The translations under genes were made by a program, and so were the position numbers. This document shows positions 1 through 7,301 of a stretch of 64,000 nt of DNA, in pieces. Below the pieces are notes generated by a model, which saw only the letters and a program-made list of their open reading frames with translations, searched no databases and was not told the origin of the DNA. This DNA comes from Nitrobacter sp035546855 (GTDB taxonomy: Bacteria; Pseudomonadota; Alphaproteobacteria; Rhizobiales; Xanthobacteraceae), in the NCBI GenBank assembly GCA_035546855.1, contig DASZVY010000060.1, positions 25,415 to 89,414 of the forward strand, read 5' to 3'. Position 1 is the first letter of the stretch, and each line of letters begins with the position of its first letter.

Positions 1-302
1 CGGATGATCTGCTCGACGTCGCGGCCGACGTAGCCGACCTCGGTGAACTTCGTGGCCTCGACCTTGATGAAGGGCGCGTTGGCGAGCTTGGCCAGCCGCC
101 GTGCGATCTCGGTCTTGCCGACGCCGGTCGGGCCGATCATCAGGATGTTCTTCGGCAGCACCTCCTCGCGGAGCGATTCCGCAAGCTGCTGGCGCCGCCA
201 GCGGTTGCGCAGCGCGATGGAGACGGCACGCTTGGCATCGGCCTGGCCGACGATGAAGCGGTCGAGTTCGGAAACGATTTCGCGGGGAGAAAAGTCGGTC
301 AT
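1..302 (-). CDS. hslU: HslU, ATPase subunit of HslUV protease (5' part only)
   Basis: HslU is the AAA+ unfoldase that feeds proteins to the HslV peptidase in the cytoplasm. Only the first 100 or so codons are present; the gene runs off the left edge. The reading starts at ATG 302 with MTDFSPREIVSELDRF and continues through the family hallmark FIVGQ to a Walker A motif, GPTGVGKTE, near residues 55-63, then ATKFTEVGYVGRDV. It follows hslV on the same strand after about 150 bases, the usual order in Alphaproteobacteria. Confidence 0.95.
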   Translation of the reverse strand, partial: MTDFSPREIVSELDRFIVGQADAKRAVSIALRNRWRRQQLAESLREEVLPKNILMIGPTGVGKTEIARRLAKLANAPFIKVEATKFTEVGYVGRDVEQII

Positions 303-449
303 GGCTTGTTTGGTGTCTCTACGGTTGATGCCGTCGCCCTTCGAGGCTCGGGCGTTGCCCTCGCACCCCAGGGGTGACGGCTCCAGACTGAGTCGTCATC
401 CTGAGGTGCGCGCTCTTGCGCGCCTCGAAGGATGGCGACGCGCTCGATA

Positions 450-1016
450 TCAGCCACCCGCCAACGTCTCGATCGTCAGATTGCGGTTGGTATAGACGCA
501 GATGTCGGCGGCGATATCGAGCGAACGGCGCACGATGGCCTCGGCATCCTTGTCGGTGTCGATCAGCGCGCGGGCGGCGGCCAGCGCATAATTGCCGCCC
601 GAGCCGATCGCCATCACGCCGCCTTCCGGCTCGAGCACGTCGCCGGTGCCGGTCAGCACCAGCGAGACGTCCTTGTCCGCCACGATCATCATGGCTTCCA
701 GCCGCCGCAGATAGCGGTCGGTGCGCCAGTCCTTGGCGAGTTCGACGGCGGCGCGGGTCAACTGTCCCGGATATTGCTCGAGCTTGGCCTCGAGCCGCTC
801 GAACAGGGTGAAGGCGTCGGCGGTGGCCCCGGCGAAGCCGCCGATCACGTCATGACCCCCTTGGCCCTTGCCAAGTTTGCGGACTTTTCTGGCGTTGGAC
901 TTGATGACGGTCTGACCGATCGACACCTGCCCGTCGCCGCCCACCACCACCTTGCCCGCCTTGCGGACGGTGAGGATCGTGGTGCCGTGCCAAACCTCTG
1001 ACTGTGATGCCTGCAT
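450..1016 (-). CDS. hslV: HslV, threonine peptidase subunit of HslUV protease
   Basis: Proteasome-like N-terminal-threonine peptidase that forms the core of HslUV. The 188-residue product has the normal family length. I chose ATG 1016 because it places the conserved GTT at residues 11-13; Thr12 would be exposed as catalytic residue after loss of the propeptide. An open frame extends much further upstream but has no family similarity and reads through an intergenic repeat. The GGDGQVSIGQTV and KVRKL segments are typical. hslU follows downstream on the same strand. Confidence 0.95.
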   Translation of the reverse strand: MQASQSEVWHGTTILTVRKAGKVVVGGDGQVSIGQTVIKSNARKVRKLGKGQGGHDVIGGFAGATADAFTLFERLEAKLEQYPGQLTRAAVELAKDWRTDRYLRRLEAMMIVADKDVSLVLTGTGDVLEPEGGVMAIGSGGNYALAAARALIDTDKDAEAIVRRSLDIAADICVYTNRNLTIETLAGG

Positions 1017-1131
1017 TGAACCTCTCAATCCGCCCCATTTAGGCGCTGGCTCGCAGGCTTGCAATCCGCGACGATTTCGCTCGTTTCCCAATGTGTGTTG
1101 AGATTCAATGCTTTTATTTCTGCTTACAGGG

Positions 1132-1242
1132 GTCATCCCCGCGCAGGCGGGGATCCAGTATTCCAGGGCGGGCCGGGGAGGGCACGACCGTGCCCTGTTG
1201 CGATAGCGATGTTTACTGGATTCCCGCTTGCGCGGGAATGAC
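1132..1242. repeat. Palindromic intergenic repeat between hslV and hisB
   Basis: Two related inverted segments at 1132-1160 and 1214-1242 face each other. Each contains an internal hairpin of the type CCCGCGCAGGCGGG and ends in the same ATCCAGTA / TACTGGAT sequence. This form of dispersed palindrome is common between genes in the Bradyrhizobium group (recalled, not searched). It lies between divergent hslV and hisB and probably has no coding role. Confidence 0.8.
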
Positions 1243-1392
1243 ACGGTGCGTTTGTCAAGACGCGAGGGTGAATTGCAATAGTCCCCGGTCACCATGTCCG
1301 GAGAAACGGGCCCAAAACCGGGTATCCCGCAGTAGCGAATGGGCTTTTGGCCTGTTAAGAAGGGCGGTTTCAGGCTCTGGAGTGCCCTTTTC

Positions 1393-1986
1393 ATGCGCAC
1401 GGCGACGATCAAGCGCAAAACCAAGGAAACCGACATCGAGGTGACCGTCAATCTCGATGGCACCGGTGTGTCCAGGGTTGCGACCGGCATCGGCTTTTTC
1501 GACCACATGCTGGATCTGCTCGCCCGCCATTCGCGCATCGACATCGCGGTCAAGGCCGTGGGCGATCTGCATGTCGACCATCACCACACCACGGAAGATG
1601 TCGGCATCGCGCTCGGGCAGGCGGTGAAGCAGGCGCTCGGCACCATGGCCGGCATCACCCGCTATGCCGGCGTCCACATGCCGATGGATGAGACGCTGTC
1701 GCGCGTCGTGATCGACATTTCGGGGCGGCCGGTGCTGGTGTTCAAGGTTGCGTTTCCCCGCGACAAGGTCGGCGAGTTCGATACCGAACTCGTGCGCGAA
1801 TGGTTCAACGCCTTCGCGATGAATGCCGGCGTGACTTTGCACGTCGAGACCCTATATGGCGAGAACAGCCACCATATCGCCGAATCCTGCTTCAAGGGTC
1901 TGGCGCGGGCGCTGCGCACGGCGGTCGCGATCGATCCGAAGGCGGCCGGCGAAGTGCCGTCGACCAAGGGTCAACTCGGCGGCTGA
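1393..1986 (+). CDS. hisB: Imidazoleglycerol-phosphate dehydratase
   Basis: Catalyses the dehydration of imidazole glycerol phosphate to imidazole acetol phosphate in histidine synthesis. The 197-residue protein matches the monofunctional enzyme. The metal-binding repeats are visible: GFFDHMLDLLARH near residue 35, DHHHTTEDVGIALG near residue 60, and SHHIAESCFK near residue 160. The start at 1393 (MRTATIKRKT) is preferred over an in-frame upstream ATG because family proteins begin with a short basic strand. It is the first gene of a collinear run through hisE. Confidence 0.96.
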   Translation: MRTATIKRKTKETDIEVTVNLDGTGVSRVATGIGFFDHMLDLLARHSRIDIAVKAVGDLHVDHHHTTEDVGIALGQAVKQALGTMAGITRYAGVHMPMDETLSRVVIDISGRPVLVFKVAFPRDKVGEFDTELVREWFNAFAMNAGVTLHVETLYGENSHHIAESCFKGLARALRTAVAIDPKAAGEVPSTKGQLGG

Positions 1987-2010
1987 CGTTCGTTGTCGGC
2001 GGAGAGTGAA

Positions 2011-2538
2011 ATGCGTGTTTATACAGTTCATGCGCCATCCGTGGATGGAACGCTCGCGCTTTCCGCGACGGACAGGTTCGTCTTCGTGCGCGACGGATTC
2101 TCGTTCTGGGCGTTCCTGTTCGGGCCGTTCTGGCTGCTCTACCGCCGGCTCTGGCTGGCGGTTCTCGGCTACGTCGTGCTCGCGCTGCTGCTGGAGGTCG
2201 CGCTGACGCTGCTGCACGCCGGCGGCGGAACGCGCCTCGCCGTGATGGCGGTCGTCGCGGTGCTGGTGGGGCTGGAAGCCAACAGCCTGCGGCGCTGGAC
2301 GCTGGCGCGGCGCAAGTGGCGCCAGCTCGACGTGGTGGTGGCCGACAACGAGCAGGCCGCCGAGCGCCGTTTCTTCGACCGCTGGACGGCGGAGCGCGGA
2401 ATCGACATCGACCCGCTGGCGGTGGATCGCGGCGCGCCGCCGCCGATCCGCACTGGTCCGCCACAGCCATCGTCGCAGCCGCCGGCGATGCATCACGATA
2501 TCATCGGGCTGTTTCCCTCGTCGGGAGCGCCGCGATGA
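2011..2538 (+). CDS. DUF2628-type membrane protein between his genes
   Basis: A 175-residue protein of unknown function. It has an N-terminal soluble strand, the segment FVRDGFSFWAFLFGPFWLL typical of DUF2628 proteins, two to three hydrophobic segments around residues 30-90, and a hydrophilic proline-rich tail. ATG 2011 is preceded by GGAGAG. Its stop overlaps the hisH start (ATGA), so it is translated with the histidine genes. Alphaproteobacteria often place such a gene between hisB and hisH; its contribution to histidine synthesis is unknown. Confidence 0.8.
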   Translation: MRVYTVHAPSVDGTLALSATDRFVFVRDGFSFWAFLFGPFWLLYRRLWLAVLGYVVLALLLEVALTLLHAGGGTRLAVMAVVAVLVGLEANSLRRWTLARRKWRQLDVVVADNEQAAERRFFDRWTAERGIDIDPLAVDRGAPPPIRTGPPQPSSQPPAMHHDIIGLFPSSGAPR

Positions 2539-3185
2539 CCGTTGCGATCGTCGATTACGGATCCGGCAACCTGCACTCGGCCGCCAAGGCGTTCGAGCGC
2601 GCGGCGCGGAGCATGGAAAATCCCGACAGGATCGTGGTGACGCGCGATCCCGACGTGGTGTTCCGCGCGGACCGCGTGGTGCTGCCGGGCGTCGGCGCCT
2701 TCGCCGATTGCCGGCGCGGTCTCGATGCCGTCGACGGCATGGTCGAGGCCATGACCGAAGTTGTGCGCGACAAGGCGCGGCCGTTCCTTGGCATCTGCGT
2801 CGGCATGCAGTTGATGGCGACGCGCGGCAAGGAGCATGTCACGACCGACGGCTTGAACTGGATCGCGGGCGACGTGGAGAAGATTTCGCCACGGGACGAA
2901 AGCCTGAAGATTCCGCACATGGGCTGGAACACGCTCGACCTCGCGCGCGAGCATCCCGTGCTCGAGCGTCTGCCGCTGGGGCCAAAGGGCCGCCACGCCT
3001 ATTTCGTGCATTCCTACCACCTGAACGCCGCGAACGAGGCGGACGTGCTGGCGCGCGCCGATTACGGCGGGCCGGTCGCCGCCATCGTCGGCAAGGACAC
3101 CACGATCGGCACCCAGTTTCACCCCGAGAAAAGCCAGCGCTTCGGGCTGGCGCTGATCTCGAATTTTCTGAAGTGGAAGCCGTGA
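2535..3185 (+). CDS. hisH: Imidazole glycerol phosphate synthase, glutaminase subunit
   Basis: Class I glutamine amidotransferase that delivers ammonia to HisF. The 216-residue protein begins MTVAIVDYGSGNL. The nucleophile elbow GICVGMQ places Cys88 in position, and the His-Glu pair is in FHPEKSQ close to the C terminus. ATG 2535 overlaps the upstream stop and its own stop overlaps the GTG start of hisA, indicating translational coupling. Confidence 0.97.
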   Translation: MTVAIVDYGSGNLHSAAKAFERAARSMENPDRIVVTRDPDVVFRADRVVLPGVGAFADCRRGLDAVDGMVEAMTEVVRDKARPFLGICVGMQLMATRGKEHVTTDGLNWIAGDVEKISPRDESLKIPHMGWNTLDLAREHPVLERLPLGPKGRHAYFVHSYHLNAANEADVLARADYGGPVAAIVGKDTTIGTQFHPEKSQRFGLALISNFLKWKP

Positions 3186-3922
3186 TTCTCTTTCCAGCCA
3201 TCGACCTCAAGAACGGCCAGTGCGTGCGCCTCGAGCAGGGCGACATGGCGCGCGCGACCGTGTTCAACCTCGATCCCGCCGCGCAGGCGAAAACTTTCGC
3301 CGCGCAGGGGTTCGAGTATCTCCACATGGTCGATCTCGACGGCGCGTTCGCCGGCAAGCCGGTCAATGCGGAGGCGGTGGAGCGGATGCTGAGGGCTGTC
3401 ACCATGCCGGTGCAGCTCGGCGGCGGCATCCGCGATCTGCGGACTGTGGACGCCTGGCTTGGCAAGGGTATCTCGCGGGTCATTATCGGCACCGCCGCGG
3501 TGCGCGATCCGGCATTTGTGAAAGAGGCAGCGAAGAAGTTTCCCGGACGCGTCGCGGTCGGGCTCGATGCACGTGGCGGCAAGGTCGCGGTCGAAGGCTG
3601 GGCCGAAACCTCGGAAGTCACCGCGCTCGAGATCGCGCGGCGGTTCGAGGATGCCGGCGTCGCCGCCATCATCTTTACCGACATCGCGCGCGACGGCCTG
3701 CTGAAGGGGCTCAACCTCGACGCCACCATCGCGCTCGCGGACAGCATCTCGATTCCGGTGATCGCGTCGGGCGGCTTCGCCTCTATCGAAGACGTGAAGG
3801 CGTTGCTCGAACCACGCGCGAAGAAACTCGCGGGCGCGATCGCGGGCCGCGCGCTCTATGACGGGCGGGTCGATCCGGCCGCGGCGCTGGCGCTGATCCG
3901 CGCCGCGCGCACGGCAGCCTGA
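3182..3922 (+). CDS. hisA: ProFAR isomerase HisA
   Basis: Beta/alpha-barrel isomerase that converts ProFAR to PRFAR. The 246-residue product starts at GTG 3182 inside the hisH stop. The catalytic Asp8 lies in FPAIDLKNG; phosphate-binding glycine segments LGGGIRD and ASGGFAS follow in the expected order, and TDIARDG marks the second half-barrel. Usual length. Confidence 0.97.
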   Translation: MILFPAIDLKNGQCVRLEQGDMARATVFNLDPAAQAKTFAAQGFEYLHMVDLDGAFAGKPVNAEAVERMLRAVTMPVQLGGGIRDLRTVDAWLGKGISRVIIGTAAVRDPAFVKEAAKKFPGRVAVGLDARGGKVAVEGWAETSEVTALEIARRFEDAGVAAIIFTDIARDGLLKGLNLDATIALADSISIPVIASGGFASIEDVKALLEPRAKKLAGAIAGRALYDGRVDPAAALALIRAARTAA

Positions 3923-3932
3923 GGAGCGCGCG

Positions 3933-4709
3933 ATGTTCAAGGTCCGCGTCATTCCCTGCCTCGACGTCAAGGACGGCCGAGTCGTCAAGGGCGTCAACTT
4001 CGTCGATCTGCGCGATGCCGGCGATCCCGTGGAGGCCGCGATCGCCTATGACGCGGCAGGTGCCGACGAACTGACCTTTCTCGACATCACCGCGACGCAT
4101 GAAAATCGCGGCATCATGCTCGACGTGGTCCGCCGCACGGCGGAAGCCTGCTTCATGCCGGTGACGGTGGGCGGCGGCGTCCGCACCGTCGACGATATCC
4201 GCACGCTGCTGCGCTCCGGCGCCGACAAGGTGTCGATCAACAGCGCCGCGGTCAGCCGCCGCGAATTCGTCAGGGAAGCGGCCGAAAAATTCGGCGAACA
4301 GTGCATCGTGGTGGCGATCGACGCCAAGCGGGTGTCGAAGCCGGGCGGCTCGGACCGCTGGGAAATCTTCACCCATGGCGGCCGCAAATCCACCGGCATC
4401 GACGCCATCGAATACGCCCAGGAAGTCGTGTCGCTCGGTGCCGGCGAAATCCTGCTGACGTCGATGGATCGCGACGGCACCCGCCAGGGGTTCGATCTGC
4501 CGCTGACCCGCCAGATCGCCGACAGTGTTCCCGTACCGGTGATCGCGTCCGGCGGCGTCGGCAATCTCGATCATCTGGTTGATGGCATTCGCGAGGGTCA
4601 CGCCACGGCGGTGCTGGCCGCTTCGATCTTCCATTTCGGCGAGTTTACCATCCGCGACGCCAAGGAGCACATGGTGCGCGCCGGGCTGCCGATGCGGCTC
4701 GATCCCTGA
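3933..4709 (+). CDS. hisF: Imidazole glycerol phosphate synthase, cyclase subunit
   Basis: Cyclase half of the HisH-HisF complex, making imidazole glycerol phosphate and AICAR. The 258-residue barrel shows Asp11 in IPCLDVKDG and the second catalytic aspartate in VVAIDAKRV near residue 130. Phosphate loops VGGGVRT and ASGGVGN are intact. It follows hisA after 10 bases with GGAGCG as ribosome site. Confidence 0.97.
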   Translation: MFKVRVIPCLDVKDGRVVKGVNFVDLRDAGDPVEAAIAYDAAGADELTFLDITATHENRGIMLDVVRRTAEACFMPVTVGGGVRTVDDIRTLLRSGADKVSINSAAVSRREFVREAAEKFGEQCIVVAIDAKRVSKPGGSDRWEIFTHGGRKSTGIDAIEYAQEVVSLGAGEILLTSMDRDGTRQGFDLPLTRQIADSVPVPVIASGGVGNLDHLVDGIREGHATAVLAASIFHFGEFTIRDAKEHMVRAGLPMRLDP

Positions 4710-4791
4710 CGACTCTCTGTCAAAGAAGTGATAGAAATGGCCAACCAGCCAATCGCCGGCACGGCTGGCACGTTTGTTGAGTAGAATAGCC

Positions 4792-5124
4792 ATGTCTCCC
4801 TTGCCGCGTTTCACGCTTCACGACCTCACCGCCATCATCGACGCCCGCGCGGCGTCCGGCGGAGACGCCTCCTACACCCGCAAGCTGCTCGACAAGGGCG
4901 CGGTGCATTGCGCCCGGAAATTCGGTGAAGAGGCCATCGAGGCGATCATCGCCGCGACGGAAGGCGACCGGGATCACCTGATCTCCGAAAGCGCGGATGT
5001 GTTGTTTCACCTGCTGGTGTTGCTGAAGGCGCGCGGCGTGGCGCTGGATGACGTCGAGGCGGCTCTCGCCCAACGGACGGGGATGTCCGGTCTGGAAGAG
5101 AAGGCGGCGCGCAAGCGCGATTAG
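4792..5124 (+). CDS. hisE: Phosphoribosyl-ATP pyrophosphatase
   Basis: Hydrolyses PR-ATP to PR-AMP, the second step of histidine synthesis. It is a 110-residue all-alpha protein with the MazG-like metal-binding segment KFGEEAIEAIIA and SADVLFHLLVLL. ATG 4792 gives the family-typical N terminus MSPLPRFTLHDL; an in-frame TTG at 4774 is an alternative. hisI is not in the window. A gap of about 80 bases from hisF and 21 bases to coaA suggests one transcription unit. Confidence 0.93.
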   Translation: MSPLPRFTLHDLTAIIDARAASGGDASYTRKLLDKGAVHCARKFGEEAIEAIIAATEGDRDHLISESADVLFHLLVLLKARGVALDDVEAALAQRTGMSGLEEKAARKRD

Positions 5125-5145
5125 AGGCAACCGGGGGCAACGGTC

Positions 5146-6102
5146 ATGGACATGCGGACCGAGCAGCAGCAATACAATCCGTATCGCATCTTTACCCGTG
5201 CGCAATGGGCGAAGCTGCGCGACGACATGCCGATGACGCTGGCCGTCGATGAAATCGCGGCGTTGCGCTCGATGCACGATCGGCTCGACCTCAACGAGGT
5301 CGAGGAAATCTACCTGCCGCTGTCGCGGCTGTTGTCGATCTACGTCGCCAACATGCAGCGGCTTTATGTGGCGCAGCGCCAGTTCCTCGACATCGAGGAT
5401 CGCAAGATGCCCTACATCATCGGCGTCGCCGGCTCGGTTGCCGTCGGAAAATCGACCACGGCGCGCGTGCTGCAGGCGCTATTGGCGCGATGGTCGCCGC
5501 GTCCGCGGGTCGATCTTGTCACCACCGACGGCTTCCTGTTTCCGAACGCGGTGCTCGAGCGGCAGGGCCTGATGCAGAAGAAGGGCTTTCCGGAGAGCTA
5601 CGATCTGCCCCGGCTGCTCGCGTTCCTGAGCGACATCAAGTCCGGCCGCACGCCGGTCCGCGCGCCGCTCTACTCGCACCTGACCTACGACATCGTGCCC
5701 AACAAGTGGCTGGAGGTCGAGCAACCCGATATCCTGATCGTGGAGGGCGTCAACGTGCTGCAGACCGGGCGGTTGCCGCGCGACGGCAAGGCCGTTCCGG
5801 TCGTGTCCGACTTCTTCGATTTCTCGGTCTATATCGACGCCGAGGAGCCGGTCTTGCGCAACTGGTACGTGAAGCGGTTTCTTGCCCTGCGCGACACCGC
5901 CTTCCACGATCCGCGATCCTACTTTCACCGCTATGCGCTGCTCTCCGACGACGAGGCGACCGCGACGGCCATTGCCATCTGGGAGCGCACGAACCTCGCG
6001 AATCTCGAGGACAACATCCTGCCGACCCGGCCGCGCGCGACGCTGATCCTCAAGAAGGGCGCGGATCACGTGGTCGAGGAAGTCGCGCTGCGGCGGCTGT
6101 AG
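5146..6102 (+). CDS. coaA: Type I pantothenate kinase
   Basis: Phosphorylates pantothenate, the first step of coenzyme A synthesis. The 318-residue protein carries a P-loop at residues 96-104 (GSVAVGKST), the segment TTDGFLFPN, and YYLRWxR-like region EPVLRNWYVKRFLALR near residue 245. Length and motif order fit bacterial type I CoaA. It is collinear with the his genes, a common alphaproteobacterial arrangement. Confidence 0.95.
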   Translation: MDMRTEQQQYNPYRIFTRAQWAKLRDDMPMTLAVDEIAALRSMHDRLDLNEVEEIYLPLSRLLSIYVANMQRLYVAQRQFLDIEDRKMPYIIGVAGSVAVGKSTTARVLQALLARWSPRPRVDLVTTDGFLFPNAVLERQGLMQKKGFPESYDLPRLLAFLSDIKSGRTPVRAPLYSHLTYDIVPNKWLEVEQPDILIVEGVNVLQTGRLPRDGKAVPVVSDFFDFSVYIDAEEPVLRNWYVKRFLALRDTAFHDPRSYFHRYALLSDDEATATAIAIWERTNLANLEDNILPTRPRATLILKKGADHVVEEVALRRL

Positions 6103-6123
6103 ATGCGGCATCTGGGGGATGGT

Positions 6124-6250
6124 GTCCCGGGCGCGTTGCAGCGTGAAAGGCTGCGACGCTGAACCGGGATCGTAACAGAGTCGGACCTCACGATTTCGGA
6201 CGGTCCCGGCTCTGCGATGCACCCCTCACGCGCTGCATCGCGCCCGGGAC
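6124..6250. repeat. Palindromic intergenic repeat after coaA
   Basis: The left arm at 6124-6145 (GTCCCGGGCGCGTTGCAGCG...) is answered by a near-complementary right arm at 6227-6250 that ends in CGCGCCCGGGAC. Between them lie two shorter complementary pieces around ACCGGGAT and GGTCCCGG. The element sits between two convergent genes and could also stop transcription. Its style matches dispersed repeats of the Bradyrhizobium group. Confidence 0.75.
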
Positions 6251-6258
6251 GCGCGCGC

Positions 6259-7182
6259 TCAATTGAAATGCGCGAGGTAGCGCGCGCTGATCGCCGACAC
6301 CGGCAACACGATCAAAACGTCCGTGGTGCCGAACTGGTGGTCCACCACGGCGCCGTCGCCGACGACGGCCCCGACGCGCAGGTACCCCTTGATGAGCGGC
6401 GGCAATTCGCGAAAGGCGGCTTTCGGGTCGATATCGGCTTTCGCGATCCGGTTCATCGCGATGCGCCGCGGGGCGTGAGCGCGCGCCTGCCAGGCATCGG
6501 GCGCCTGCGCATAGTGATGCAGGAACGATAGCGGCAACGCCAGCCGATCCGGATCGGTGCCCTCGAAACTTGCACAGCCGATCATCACGTCAAGGCGATG
6601 ATGACGAACATAGGTCCAGATGCCTTGCCAGAGCAGCTCGACCGTGCGCCTGGTGCGATAGCGCGGCAGCACGCAGGAGCGTCCCAGCTCCAGAAAGCGG
6701 AGCTGCGGATGGCGGCCGAGGAGGCCGGAAATGTCGAACTCGCTTTCGGTGTAGAATCCGCCGTTGCGGCTGGCGACATCGTGGCGCAGCAGGCGATAAG
6801 TGCCGACGACCGGCTGCCGGCCGCTGAGCGAGGGCCTTGCGGCGTGATCGATCACCATAAGATGATCGCAAAGCTTGTCGAAGGCGTCCTTGTCGCGGCG
6901 CGCGAGCAGTGTCGGCGCATCGGCGATGGCGCTGCCGCCCTTGTAGAACACGCGATAGCGCAGCTTCTGCGCGCGGCGGACATCGCGCTTGTCCTGTGCC
7001 AGCCGGACCTCGAGCGCGCCGATCCGGCCGAGCGCCGCGGGCGCGGCGGTGGAGCGGCGCAGATCGATCGCGTCGGGAGGTCCGAACCAGGTGATCGCGT
7101 TCGGCGCGGACAATCCCGCGCTGTGAGGCCGCAGCATCTGGAAAAGACCGGGCTTCGCGTGTCCCGGCTGGCTGTTCTGCAT
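6259..7182 (-). CDS. GNAT/OlsB-like N-acyltransferase
   Basis: Probable acyl-ACP-dependent N-acyltransferase of the family that includes ornithine-lipid enzyme OlsB. Conserved stretches are the N-terminal LRVRLAQ-like EVRLAQDKRDVRRAQKLRYR, DHLMVID, VGTYRLL and the C-terminal LGRSCVLPRYR followed by LLWQGIW. The start at ATG 7182 is preceded by GAGGATC; the frame stays open to 7248. No OlsA-like partner is seen nearby, so lipid synthesis is inference from the family. Confidence 0.75.
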   Translation of the reverse strand: MQNSQPGHAKPGLFQMLRPHSAGLSAPNAITWFGPPDAIDLRRSTAAPAALGRIGALEVRLAQDKRDVRRAQKLRYRVFYKGGSAIADAPTLLARRDKDAFDKLCDHLMVIDHAARPSLSGRQPVVGTYRLLRHDVASRNGGFYTESEFDISGLLGRHPQLRFLELGRSCVLPRYRTRRTVELLWQGIWTYVRHHRLDVMIGCASFEGTDPDRLALPLSFLHHYAQAPDAWQARAHAPRRIAMNRIAKADIDPKAAFRELPPLIKGYLRVGAVVGDGAVVDHQFGTTDVLIVLPVSAISARYLAHFN

Positions 7183-7301
7183 CGATGATCCTCGCGCGTC
7201 GGAACGCGAATCGGTTGTCCCTGTTCGAGACAGACCACGGCGGTTCAACCGGCATGTGACGCTGACATTGCGAAGATGTGACGCTCGTGGACCGCGCGCT
7301 T

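Noticed and set aside
450..1553. Long minus-strand frame around hslV
   Set aside because: Only the 188 codons from 1016 down match HslV; the upstream part crosses an intergenic palindrome and the divergent hisB start.
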